NCBI GenBank assembly: GCA_052148155.1
Contig: JBKQIY010000188.1
Coordinates: forward strand, 1 to 64,000
DNA from: JBBQER01 sp052148155
Lineage (GTDB): Bacteria > Actinomycetota > Acidimicrobiia > IMCC26256 > PALSA-610
Length of the DNA: 64,000 nt
Reading direction: 5' to 3'
Positions 8,845 through 18,593 of the stretch are shown piece by piece. Every line of letters begins with the position of its first letter. Within the stretch, counting starts at the first letter, position 1. The notes under the pieces are model-generated. The model was not told the origin of the DNA. It saw nothing but the letters and a program-made list of their open reading frames with translations, and did no database searches. The translations under genes were made by a program, and so were the position numbers.

Positions 8845-9486
8845 GTGACCGAGCCGATGCGCAGCCAATACGTGCCGATGCCGCGATTCATCCAGGACAC
8901 GCCACGCGGGCGCATGGAATGGGATCCGTACTCGCGGCTCGCCAACGACCGCATCATCTTCATGGGCACCCCAGTCGACGACACCGTCGCCAACTTGATC
9001 ATCGCCCAGCTGCTGATTCTCGAGTCGGAAGATCCCGACAAGGACGTCGTCATGTACATCAACTCGCCGGGCGGCGAGATCACGGGTCTGTTCGCGATCT
9101 ACGACACGATGCAATACATCAAACCCGACGTGCAGACGATCTGCATCGGCCAGGCCGCATCTGCCGCTGCAGTACTGCTCGCTTCTGGTGCACCCGGAAA
9201 GCGTTTCATCCTCCCGCACGCAAGGGTCCTCATCCATCAGCCGCACGGCGGAGCCTCGGGTCAGGCCGTCGACATCGAGATTCAAGCGCGCGAAATTACC
9301 CGCATGCGCGAGCTGCTCGACGAGATCCTTGCGTTCCACACCGGTCAGCCGGTCGAACGAGTCAAAAAAGACACGGACCGCGACTTCATTATGAGCGCGA
9401 TCGATGCCGCCGATTACGGACTGGTCGACGAGGTCATCACCAATCGCGAGCTGGCTGCGGTACCGTCGGCAGAGAGCACCAACTAG
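8845..9486 (+). CDS. clpP: ATP-dependent Clp protease proteolytic subunit
   Basis: A 213-residue ClpP serine protease. The catalytic triad is read as Ser106 in GQAASAAAVLLASG, His131 in LIHQPHGG and Asp176 in KKDTDRD. YINSPGGEITGLFAIYDTMQ is the conserved handle region. GTG 8845 follows the tig stop by 3 bp, so translation is probably coupled. ClpP forms the tetradecameric chamber fed by ClpX, encoded next. Actinobacteria often have two ClpP paralogues that assemble together; only one is seen here. Confidence 0.96.
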   Translation: MTEPMRSQYVPMPRFIQDTPRGRMEWDPYSRLANDRIIFMGTPVDDTVANLIIAQLLILESEDPDKDVVMYINSPGGEITGLFAIYDTMQYIKPDVQTICIGQAASAAAVLLASGAPGKRFILPHARVLIHQPHGGASGQAVDIEIQAREITRMRELLDEILAFHTGQPVERVKKDTDRDFIMSAIDAADYGLVDEVITNRELAAVPSAESTN

Positions 9487-9520
9487 CAACGGCCTCAGGC
9501 CGGGGGCGAGGAGGGCTTCG

Positions 9521-10777
9521 GTGGCGAAGTTCGGTGACGGGGGAGATCTGCTCAAGTGCTCTTTCTGCGGAAAGAGCCAAAAGCAGGTCAAGAAGCTGAT
9601 TGCGGGACCAGGCGTCTACATCTGCGATGAGTGCATCGATCTGTGCAACGAGATCATCGAAGAGGAACTGTCGCAAGGTACCGAGGTCCGCTTCGACGAT
9701 CTACCCAAGCCACGCGAGATCTACGGCTACCTGAACGACTACATCATCGGTCAGGAACAGGCAAAGAAGATCCTCTCGGTGGCGGTCTACAACCATTACA
9801 AGCGTGTACAAGCCGGCGCGTACGGCGATCCCGACGTCGAGCTGCAGAAATCCAACATCTTGCTCATCGGCCCGACCGGCTGCGGCAAAACCTTGCTCGC
9901 GCAGACGTTGGCGCGCATGTTGAAGGTGCCGTTCGCGATCGCCGACGCGACCGCGCTGACCGAAGCCGGCTACGTCGGCGAAGACGTCGAGAACATCCTC
10001 CTCAAGCTGATCCAGGCCGCCGACTACGACGTGAAGAAGGCCGAAACCGGGATCATCTACATCGACGAGATCGACAAGATCGCCCGTAAAGCAGAGAACC
10101 CGTCGATCACCCGAGATGTCTCAGGCGAAGGTGTGCAGCAGGCCTTGCTCAAGATTCTCGAGGGCACGACAGCCTCCGTACCTCCGCAAGGCGGACGCAA
10201 GCACCCACACCAAGAGTTCATCCAGATCGACACGACAAACATCCTGTTCATTTGCGGGGGCGCCTTCGCTGGCCTCGACAAGATGATCGAATCGCGAGTC
10301 GGTAAACGCGGGATCGGCTTCGGCGCAGACGTCCGCCGCGGCGACGACCTTCACGAGCTCGGTCGTCTGCTTGCCGACGTGTTACCCGAGGACCTCCTCA
10401 AGTTCGGGCTGATCCCCGAGTTCGTCGGCCGGCTCCCGGTGGTCGGCGTCGTACACAACCTCGACAAGGACGCACTCATGCGGATCCTCGTCGAGCCGAA
10501 GAACGCGCTGGTGAAGCAATACCAGAAGTTCTTCCACTTCGACGACGTCGATCTCGTATTCACCGACGACGCCCTCGACGCGATTGCCGACGAAGCACTC
10601 AAGCGCGCGACAGGTGCACGCGGCCTGCGCGCGATTCTCGAGGAGTCGTTACTCGAGGTCATGTACGACCTGCCGTCGCGTTCCGACATCGTGAAGTGCA
10701 TCGTCGACCGCGAGGTCGTCCTGCAGAAGGTCGCGCCGACGCTCGTGACCGAAGAAGAAGCGCGCCGCTCCGCGTAA
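9521..10777 (+). CDS. clpX: ATP-dependent Clp protease ATP-binding subunit ClpX
   Basis: A 418-residue AAA+ unfoldase. The N-terminal zinc-binding domain has CSFC and CDECIDLC cysteine pairs (about residues 13-43). Walker A is GPTGCGKT and Walker B is IIYIDEIDKIA. The pore loop GYVGEDVENILLKL and a C-terminal small domain (TGARGLRAILEE) follow. It recognises tagged substrates and threads them into ClpP. GTG 9521 is chosen because it follows a GAGGAGG ribosome-binding site and gives the family N-terminus VAKFGDGGDLLKC. The frame stays open further upstream into the clpP 3' end, but that extension has no homology. Confidence 0.96.
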   Translation: MAKFGDGGDLLKCSFCGKSQKQVKKLIAGPGVYICDECIDLCNEIIEEELSQGTEVRFDDLPKPREIYGYLNDYIIGQEQAKKILSVAVYNHYKRVQAGAYGDPDVELQKSNILLIGPTGCGKTLLAQTLARMLKVPFAIADATALTEAGYVGEDVENILLKLIQAADYDVKKAETGIIYIDEIDKIARKAENPSITRDVSGEGVQQALLKILEGTTASVPPQGGRKHPHQEFIQIDTTNILFICGGAFAGLDKMIESRVGKRGIGFGADVRRGDDLHELGRLLADVLPEDLLKFGLIPEFVGRLPVVGVVHNLDKDALMRILVEPKNALVKQYQKFFHFDDVDLVFTDDALDAIADEALKRATGARGLRAILEESLLEVMYDLPSRSDIVKCIVDREVVLQKVAPTLVTEEEARRSA

Positions 10778-10792
10778 ACTCGCCTTCACCGG

Positions 10793-11575
10793 CTACGCGA
10801 GTCTTGCCGCATACCGGCCATCCCGCTCGGTGATGCGCAGAGGAAGCGCGAACGCGGCGCTCAGTACTGCGCTTGTCACCGTGTCGGCGATCGGGCCGGA
10901 GGCTGTGACGCGGCCGTCCGCCATCACCAGCGCATGCGTGAATCCGGGTGGGATCTCTTCGAGGTGATGAGTCACGAGCACGAGCGGCGGGCGAGCCCGA
11001 TCGTGCGCCCAACCGGTGAGGTCGGCGACGAACTCTTCGCGTCCGCCGACGTCGAGCCCGGCAGTCGGCTCGTCGAACAAGACGATCCCCGGATCGTTCA
11101 TCAATGTGCGGGCCAGGAGCACGCGCTGACGCTCGCCGGCCGAAAGTGTCGGCAGCTTGTGTTCCGCCAGGGCGGCGCACCGAAAGCGTTCGAGGAGTGC
11201 AACCGCGCGCACGTGATCGTCGACGGTGTACTGATGCCACCACGGCGCCAGCGCCGCGTAGCGTGCGGTCATCACGACCTGCGCGGCAGTCATGCTGGGC
11301 TCGAGGCGGGCGGCGAGCGCCGGTGACGAGAACGCGATGCGCTCACGCAGTGTGCGCACATCGCAACGCCCGAGGCGCTGGCCGAGCACGTCCACGGTCC
11401 CGCTCGTCGGATGCAGGTACAGAGCTGCGATCCGCAGGAGCGTCGTCTTACCCGCGCCGTTAGGTCCGAGCACGACCCAGCGTTCACCCGCGCCGACCTC
11501 CCACATGACGTCATCGAGTATTCGCGTCCCGTCGATCTCGAGACTGACGTGCGAGCAGCGCAGAGCGGAGGTCAC
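10793..11575 (-). CDS. Orphan ABC transporter ATP-binding protein
   Basis: A 260-residue single nucleotide-binding domain. Walker A is GPNGAGKTT (about 38-46), the ABC signature is LSAGERQRVLLAR, Walker B is IVLFDEPTAGLD, and the H-loop is LVLVTHHLEE. It has the features of metal or iron-chelate ABC ATPases and of YlmA/ModF-like stand-alone ATPases. No permease or binding protein is adjacent: clpX is convergent and the CAP-domain gene lies upstream on the same strand. The transported substrate cannot be assigned. The start ATG 11575 gives a typical N-terminus (LRCSHVSLEIDGTRIL). Confidence 0.88.
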   Translation of the reverse strand: MTSALRCSHVSLEIDGTRILDDVMWEVGAGERWVVLGPNGAGKTTLLRIAALYLHPTSGTVDVLGQRLGRCDVRTLRERIAFSSPALAARLEPSMTAAQVVMTARYAALAPWWHQYTVDDHVRAVALLERFRCAALAEHKLPTLSAGERQRVLLARTLMNDPGIVLFDEPTAGLDVGGREEFVADLTGWAHDRARPPLVLVTHHLEEIPPGFTHALVMADGRVTASGPIADTVTSAVLSAAFALPLRITERDGRYAARLA

Positions 11576-11585
11576 CAGCTGGTAT

Positions 11586-12767
11586 TTAGCAGCTCGCTCC
11601 GTTGGTCTCGGGTGCGACGATCGGATTCATCGGTGGCACGGGCTGACCGGCAGGTGGGAGCGGAGCCCCCGTCCTGATCGCGAAGTCCTCCACGACCATG
11701 AGCGTCCCGTTGAGACACGCGGCACCGATCCCCACCAGTTGGCCCTGGGGTAGCAGCATGTTCGCTCGGTGATCCGGCGAATGCATGAATCCGACATGCG
11801 CCGCGCCCGCGTTCGCCGCCGACCCGGAGCCCGAGAAGATGTTCTCCCCAACTTCTTCGAAACTGCCGTCTGCAGCTTTGATGATCACCTCGAGGTTCTG
11901 GTGATGGAACGCGCCGGCCGCGAGCAATGTCTGCGCCCAGCTCTTCGCACGGGAGGCCAGGAGCTGGTTCCACGACAGCGGTGGGAGGTGCCGCGCACCG
12001 CGCTCGGCGTTCATCCGGATCAAGATTTGCAGCGCTATCAACGGTGACAAGCGCGGCGTCGTCTTGGCCGGCGTCCGCTGCGAGAGCGGCACGGGCCGGA
12101 CCGAAGGAGGCGCTTGTCGTAGAGACGTCGGCGGCTTGGTCGAGACGCCGACGGCGCCCAGGGACGAAGCGACGATGTACCCGCCGTTCGGTGACGCCGC
12201 GATCGAGTCCACCGCGTTGCCGCCCGGCGGGAGGATCGATGCGGCCGCGGACGGAAACTGGGTCCGGAACGTGCGAGCGTGCCCGAACGCGTCGGTGCCG
12301 CCGTCAACGGCGGCGAGCCAGTAGCCGTCACCTGAACGTGTGGACGCGATACCCAGAATCGGGACGGACGACGCCGCGCCGCGGGCCGATCCGTAGAACT
12401 TGGCGTCGCCGAACGTGAAGACACCGCCGTCAACACCCGCGAGCCAGTAGCCGTGGCCTGATGGTGTCGCGGCGATACCGACGATGGGTGCGTCGAGCGC
12501 GCGGCCGCCGGTGGATCCGTAGAACTTGGCGTCGCCGAACGTGAAGACGCCGCCGTCCGACGCGACGAGCCAGTAGCCGTGGCCCGTCGGTGTCGTGACG
12601 ATGCCGACGATTGGATGCGTCGACGCGAACACGCCCAGCGATCCGTGATAGCGGTCCGCTGTCGACGTCGCGCCGACGGTTATGGCGCCGAGCAATGACA
12701 CCGCCAACGTCACGACGATCAGCGCGAGCGATCGACGTGTGGCGCGTCCAGTTCGGAAGAAGGTCAT
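11586..12767 (-). CDS. Secreted protein: three beta-propeller-like repeats plus CAP/SCP domain
   Basis: A 393-residue exported protein. A twin-arginine-like start (RATRRS) and a hydrophobic signal segment (about residues 13-34) precede three ~46-residue repeats. The first two have the core GYWL(V/A)xxDGGVFTFGDAKF, and the third is degenerate (GYWLAAVDGGTDAFGHA). Such repeats are frequent in actinobacterial exported proteins. A Pro/Ser/Thr linker leads to a CAP (SCP/PR1) domain from ~245 with the hallmarks GENIFSG and HSPDHRANML, close to the bacterial CAP proteins whose function is mostly unknown. ATG 12767 is preferred over an upstream in-frame start because it places the signal correctly. 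It diverges from valS. Confidence 0.82.
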   Translation of the reverse strand: MTFFRTGRATRRSLALIVVTLAVSLLGAITVGATSTADRYHGSLGVFASTHPIVGIVTTPTGHGYWLVASDGGVFTFGDAKFYGSTGGRALDAPIVGIAATPSGHGYWLAGVDGGVFTFGDAKFYGSARGAASSVPILGIASTRSGDGYWLAAVDGGTDAFGHARTFRTQFPSAAASILPPGGNAVDSIAASPNGGYIVASSLGAVGVSTKPPTSLRQAPPSVRPVPLSQRTPAKTTPRLSPLIALQILIRMNAERGARHLPPLSWNQLLASRAKSWAQTLLAAGAFHHQNLEVIIKAADGSFEEVGENIFSGSGSAANAGAAHVGFMHSPDHRANMLLPQGQLVGIGAACLNGTLMVVEDFAIRTGAPLPPAGQPVPPMNPIVAPETNGASC

Positions 12768-12935
12768 CGGGCCCCACTCACCGTCGGGCACCCTGCCATC
12801 CCCGAAGCGGGTTCGACAACCCGAGCGTCACCGCAGAAACCGGCGACAAGGATCGAAACGGTCGACATATCTCCGTACCCGCACGAAACCGTCAAAGTGC
12901 CTTCGGCGTCGAGCGAGCTGTAGGACCGTCGCTCC

Positions 12936-12941
12936 TAGACT
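12936..12941 (+). promoter_or_regulatory. Putative -10 box (TAGACT) for leaderless valS
   Basis: TAGACT ends 8 nt before ATG 12950, with no Shine-Dalgarno between, which suggests transcription begins at or just before the start codon. Confidence 0.5.
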
Positions 12942-12949
12942 CGCCGCCG

Positions 12950-15580
12950 ATGACCACCGGCGCTGCGGGAGAACCTGCACCTCAAGAGGCTCGAACCGCC
13001 TCGGCCGACGCGACACGCGTCCCCGACAAGCCCAGCCTTGACGGCATCGGCGAGCGATGGGCACGCCAGTGGGAGACGGACGGTACGTACCGTTTCGACC
13101 GATCTCGGGGACGAGATGAAGTTTTCTCGATCGATACGCCGCCACCGACGGTCAGCGGATCGCTGCACATGGGATCAGCCTTCGGCTACGTGCAGACGGA
13201 CTCCCTCGCGCGCTATCAGCGCATGCGCGGACGCGAGGTCTTCTACCCGATGGGGTGGGACGACAATGGACTCGCGACCGAACGGCGCGTGCAGAACTTC
13301 TACGGCGTCCGCTGCGATCCCCACCTGCCCCACGATCCTGCGTTCGAGCCGCCCACGACGCCGCCCAAGGATCCAATCCCGATCTCGCGGCCGAACTTTC
13401 TCGAGTTGTGCGCCCGGCTGGTAGCGCAGGACGAGCAGGCCTTCGAAACGCTGTGGCGGGGCCTCGGCCTGTCCGTGGACTGGTCGCTCACCTACACGAC
13501 GATCGGGACTGCGGCACGCCGCACGAGTCAACGCGCGTTCCTTCGCAACCTCGCCCGCGCAGAGGCATATCAAGCCGACGCACCCACGCTCTGGGATGTC
13601 GATCTTCGCACCGCAGTCGCGCAGGCCGAGCTGGAAGACCGTGAGCTGGCAGGCGCGTATCACGCGCTGCGTTTCCACCGCCACGACGGCGGCGGCGACG
13701 TGTTGATCGACACGACACGCCCGGAGCTGTTGGCCGCATGTGTGGCCGTTGTCGCACACCCCGAAGACGAACGCTATCAACCGCTGTTCGGAACCGATGT
13801 TTCGACCCCGTTGTACGGCGTTTCGGTACCCGTGGTCGCGCATCGTCTCGCCGATCCGGAAAAGGGAACGGGCGTCGCGATGATCTGTACGTTCGGTGAT
13901 GTCACCGACGTCGTCTGGTGGCGTGAGCTCCGGCTCCCGACCCGGGCGATCATCGGTGTCGACGGACGAATCCGCGCCGAACCTCCCGCGGTCGTTGTTG
14001 ACGGCGCCGCGAGCGTGTACGCGCAGATCGCCGGCAAGAATGTCAAGCAGGCACAGAAGATCGTCGTCGAGCAATTGCGAGCGTCGGGCGAGCTCGAAGG
14101 CGAGCCGCGCGCGATCACGCATCCGGTCAAGTTCTACGAGCGCGGTGACCGGCCCCTCGAGATCGTGACGTCGCGGCAATGGTACTTTCGCAACGGCGGC
14201 CGCGATCCCGAACTACGCGCGGACCTGCTCCGTCTCGGACGCGAGCTGCGCTGGCATCCACCGCACATGCGCGCGCGCTACGACACGTGGATAGAGGGTC
14301 TCAACTCCGACTGGCTCGTCAGCCGACAGCGCTACTTCGGGGTTCCGTTCCCGATCTGGTACCACGTTGGCGCCGACAGAGAAACCGTCTACGACGACCC
14401 GATCGTGCCCGACGAGGACGAGCTCCCGGTCGACCCGTCATCCGACGTGCCCGATGGCTTCACCGCAGACCAACGCGGCAGGCCTGGAGGCTTCGTCGAG
14501 GACCCCGACGTCATGGACACGTGGGCCACTTCGTCGCTCACGCCCCAGATCGTCACGGGCTGGGTCGACGACCCCGATCTGTTCGGCCGAACCTTCCCGA
14601 TGAACCTGCGTCCGCAGGGTCCTGAGATCATCCGCACCTGGCTGTTCGACACCGTCGTACGCGCTCGCTTCGAACACGGCGAGTTGGCCTGGTCAGATAC
14701 AACCATCAACGGGTGGGTCCTCGATCCCGACCGTAAGAAAATGTCGAAATCCAAAGGCAACGTCGTCACGCCGATGCCGCTCGTCGAGGAGTACGGACCC
14801 GACGCAGTGCGCTACTGGGCTTGCAACGGCCGCCCCGCGGTCGACACTGCGGTCGACTACGGGATCATGAAAATCGGTCGCAAGCTGGCGGTCAAGATCC
14901 TCAACGCGTCGAAGTTCACACTCAACATCGCCAACGCAACGCTCGCCGCCGACCAACTGGCAAGCGACGATCTGGCGACGATCGACAATGCGCTCGACCG
15001 ATCGATGCTCGCCGCACTGGCTGATCTCGTCGACGACGCGACGGCCGCGTTCGATACGTTCGACTACGCCCGGGCTCTCGAACGGGTCGAACGGTTCTTC
15101 TGGCGGTTCTGCGACGACTACGTCGAACTCGTGAAAGGCCGCGCGTACGGTGGTGTCGGCGTGTCCGAAGCCACTTCGGCGGCGCTCACACTCCGCACCG
15201 CGCTGTCGACGCTGCTCCGCGCCCTCGCGCCCATCATGCCTTTCGTGACCGAAGAGGTGTGGTCCTGGTTCGCGACCGGATCGATTCACCGCACGCCGTG
15301 GCCAGTCGCAGCACCGCTGCGGCTGACCGACGGAGACCCACTTGTCTTCGAGGTCGGCAGCGACGTGCTCGCGGCGGTCCGCAAAGCGAAGTCGGAACAG
15401 AAGCGCTCGCTGATGACGCCCGTCGCACGCGTCGTCGTGCACGACACCCCTGAACGGCTCGCGGCGTTGCGCCTCGCCGATCCCGACCTGCGCGAGGCAG
15501 GCAAGATCGCCGCGCTCGCGACCGAGATCGGCGCGCAACTGCGGGTCGAGGTCGAGCTCGCACCACTCCAAGACCCGTGA
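12950..15580 (+). CDS. valS: Valyl-tRNA synthetase
   Basis: An 876-residue class I aminoacyl-tRNA synthetase. The region SGSLHMGSAFGYVQTD (about 69-84) is the HIGH-motif region, but it reads His73-Met-Gly-Ser76, so the second histidine is replaced. YPMGWDDNGLATERRVQN, EDPDVMDTWATSSLTPQ and KKMSKSKGNVV (KMSKS at ~597-601) identify the short actinobacterial/alphaproteobacterial type of ValRS. Anticodon-binding helices follow (FEHGELAW onward). It charges tRNA-Val and edits Thr-tRNA in the CP1 insert. ATG 12950 is chosen because a TAGACT box sits 8 nt upstream. Its last 4 bp overlap folC. Confidence 0.95.
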   Translation: MTTGAAGEPAPQEARTASADATRVPDKPSLDGIGERWARQWETDGTYRFDRSRGRDEVFSIDTPPPTVSGSLHMGSAFGYVQTDSLARYQRMRGREVFYPMGWDDNGLATERRVQNFYGVRCDPHLPHDPAFEPPTTPPKDPIPISRPNFLELCARLVAQDEQAFETLWRGLGLSVDWSLTYTTIGTAARRTSQRAFLRNLARAEAYQADAPTLWDVDLRTAVAQAELEDRELAGAYHALRFHRHDGGGDVLIDTTRPELLAACVAVVAHPEDERYQPLFGTDVSTPLYGVSVPVVAHRLADPEKGTGVAMICTFGDVTDVVWWRELRLPTRAIIGVDGRIRAEPPAVVVDGAASVYAQIAGKNVKQAQKIVVEQLRASGELEGEPRAITHPVKFYERGDRPLEIVTSRQWYFRNGGRDPELRADLLRLGRELRWHPPHMRARYDTWIEGLNSDWLVSRQRYFGVPFPIWYHVGADRETVYDDPIVPDEDELPVDPSSDVPDGFTADQRGRPGGFVEDPDVMDTWATSSLTPQIVTGWVDDPDLFGRTFPMNLRPQGPEIIRTWLFDTVVRARFEHGELAWSDTTINGWVLDPDRKKMSKSKGNVVTPMPLVEEYGPDAVRYWACNGRPAVDTAVDYGIMKIGRKLAVKILNASKFTLNIANATLAADQLASDDLATIDNALDRSMLAALADLVDDATAAFDTFDYARALERVERFFWRFCDDYVELVKGRAYGGVGVSEATSAALTLRTALSTLLRALAPIMPFVTEEVWSWFATGSIHRTPWPVAAPLRLTDGDPLVFEVGSDVLAAVRKAKSEQKRSLMTPVARVVVHDTPERLAALRLADPDLREAGKIAALATEIGAQLRVEVELAPLQDP

Positions 15581-16899
15581 GCTCCCTCGGCGGCCTGACG
15601 CCGCAGGCCTGGCTCGATGCCCATGTGAACCTCGAGACGGGTGTCGGCGTCCCGGCACCGACCCGCGAACGAGGCGCGCCGACGCTCGAGCGGATCGGCG
15701 CCTTGCTGCAATATCTCGGGTCGCCCCAGCTCGAGTATCCGGCGATTCAGCTGACCGGAACCAACGGCAAGACGACGACAACACGGATGATCGCGGAGCT
15801 GCTCTCCACGGTCGGATATTCAGCCGGCGCGTACACAAGTCCGCATCTGCAACGGGTGAACGAGCGCATCGCACGCAACGACGAACTCATCTCCGATACC
15901 GATCTCGACGAGCAACTCCGTGTCGTCGCGGTGGTCGAGGCCGAGATCGGACTCGACCCGTCATACTTCGAGGTCGTCACCGGCGCCGCGCTGAGCTGGT
16001 TCGCCGACATCGCGGTCGACGTCGCAGTTGTCGAAGTCGGTCTCGGCGGTACGTGGGACGCGACGAACGTGATCGACGCCGACGTCGCGGTGGTCACCAA
16101 CGTGAGCATCGACCACGTGCAGTACCTCGGCGACACCCCCGAGAAGATCGCGATCGAAAAGGCCGGCATCGTCAAACCCGGTAGCACGCTCGTGTTGGGC
16201 GAGACCGATCCCGATCTCGTATCGATCTTCGAGGAACGCGGCGCGGCGCGGGTCGTCAGACGCGACATCGACTTCGGCACCCGCGCGAACGTGGCGGCCG
16301 TCGGTGGACGGATGCTCGAGCTGTTCACGACCGGCGCCCGTTACCCGGAGGTGTTCGTCCCGTTGTACGGCGCGCACCAAGGTGACAATGCCGCGATTGC
16401 GCTGGCGGCCGCAGAGGCATTCGTCGGTGCACCGCTCGCGGTCGAGGCCGTCTATGACGCGTTCACGCGAGTGCGATCCCCGGGCCGATTGGAAATCGTC
16501 GGTCGTCACCCCCTCGTGCTGCTCGACGGCGCGCACAATGTCGCCGGTGCCCAGGCGCTGCGAACCGCACTCAGCGAAGAGTTCGCGCCAGTACCGCGTA
16601 CGTTGGTGATCGGTTTATTGCGCGAACGGAACGCGCTCGAGATGCTCACCGCGCTCGGACTCGATGAGGTTGCGCAACTCGTGTGCGCGCGACCTCCGAA
16701 TCCTCGGGCGATGGCACCGCAGCTCGTCGCCGAAGCGGCCATCGATCTCGGCTTTCCGGCTGAGCACATCGACGTGGTCGACACGGCCGCCGAGGCGGTC
16801 TCGAGCGCGCTGTTGTCGACACCGGCCGAAGGCGAAGTCGTCATCACCGGTTCGTTGTCTTTCATCGGAGCCGCGCGCGGGGTCCTGGTTCATTCCTGA
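15577..16899 (+). CDS. folC: Folylpolyglutamate synthase / dihydrofolate synthase
   Basis: A 440-residue Mur-ligase-fold enzyme. The P-loop TGTNGKTTTTRM (about 60-71) binds ATP, YTSPHLQRVNERI is the FolC omega-loop signature, and the central domain contains GLGGTWDATNVID and SIDHVQYLGDTPEKIAIEKAGI. LLDGAHNVAGAQAL begins the C-terminal domain. It adds glutamates to tetrahydrofolate and may also make dihydrofolate. GTG 15577 overlaps the valS stop (GTGA), indicating translational coupling. The valS-folC order is conserved in many Gram-positive genomes. Confidence 0.94.
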   Translation: MSSLGGLTPQAWLDAHVNLETGVGVPAPTRERGAPTLERIGALLQYLGSPQLEYPAIQLTGTNGKTTTTRMIAELLSTVGYSAGAYTSPHLQRVNERIARNDELISDTDLDEQLRVVAVVEAEIGLDPSYFEVVTGAALSWFADIAVDVAVVEVGLGGTWDATNVIDADVAVVTNVSIDHVQYLGDTPEKIAIEKAGIVKPGSTLVLGETDPDLVSIFEERGAARVVRRDIDFGTRANVAAVGGRMLELFTTGARYPEVFVPLYGAHQGDNAAIALAAAEAFVGAPLAVEAVYDAFTRVRSPGRLEIVGRHPLVLLDGAHNVAGAQALRTALSEEFAPVPRTLVIGLLRERNALEMLTALGLDEVAQLVCARPPNPRAMAPQLVAEAAIDLGFPAEHIDVVDTAAEAVSSALLSTPAEGEVVITGSLSFIGAARGVLVHS

Positions 16900-16976
16900 C
16901 GCGCGGCCGGTATTGGTGAGCCCACTCGCCGTGATGCGGACGCTCGTCGGCTTTGGGCACGTTTGGACCTCTCCTG

Positions 16977-16982
16977 TAGCCT
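16977..16982 (+). promoter_or_regulatory. Putative -10 box (TAGCCT) for near-leaderless ndk
   Basis: TAGCCT ends 9 nt before ATG 16992. TTGGGC at 16953-16958, 18 bp upstream, could be the -35. No Shine-Dalgarno is present. Confidence 0.5.
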
Positions 16983-16991
16983 GCAGACCCC

Positions 16992-17405
16992 ATGACCACG
17001 GAACGCACGCTCGTCCTGTGCAAGCCCGACGCCGTCGAACGCGGGCTCGTGGGCGAGATCGTCGGCCGGATCGAGCGCAAAGCGCTGACGATCGTCGCGC
17101 TCGAATTGCGGCTGCTCGACGCAGAAACGGCGAAACAGCACTATGCCGAGCACGTCGGCAAGCCTTTTTTCGAGGACTTGGTCGCGTTTATCACGCGTTC
17201 GCCGCTCGTGGCGATGGTCGTCGCCGGCCCGGACGCTTGGAAGGTCATGCGCACGATGATGGGCTCGACGAACCCACGCGAGGCCGCGCCGGGAACGATC
17301 CGAGGCGATCTAGCGGTCGAGCTCACCGAAAACCTCGTACACGGAAGTGACAGCCCGGAATCAGCCACGCGCGAGATCACGCTGTTCTTCCCGGGGCTGT
17401 CGTGA
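16992..17405 (+). CDS. ndk: Nucleoside-diphosphate kinase
   Basis: A 137-residue NDK. KPDAVERGLVGEI near the N-terminus and the phosphohistidine motif NLVHGSDSPESA (His at ~116) are diagnostic. It transfers the gamma phosphate from ATP to other nucleoside diphosphates through the phosphohistidine. The length is typical. It has its own promoter-like box, but its 3' end lies only about 130 bp from mreB. Confidence 0.96.
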   Translation: MTTERTLVLCKPDAVERGLVGEIVGRIERKALTIVALELRLLDAETAKQHYAEHVGKPFFEDLVAFITRSPLVAMVVAGPDAWKVMRTMMGSTNPREAAPGTIRGDLAVELTENLVHGSDSPESATREITLFFPGLS

Positions 17406-17536
17406 CCGACTCCGCCGTTTTCGGATCAGGGAGGTCCCGTTCGCGAGGGGAGTGGCGAGGCGGGACTTCGACTCGTAGCCTTGGCCGCACGCGCCAGCCT
17501 CCGAGCCTGAGGTCCAGTCGGCGGAAGGGAGTCGCG

Positions 17537-18574
<1,038 letters not shown>

Positions 18575-18593
18575 TCGAGCGAGGCCGAGGGCG

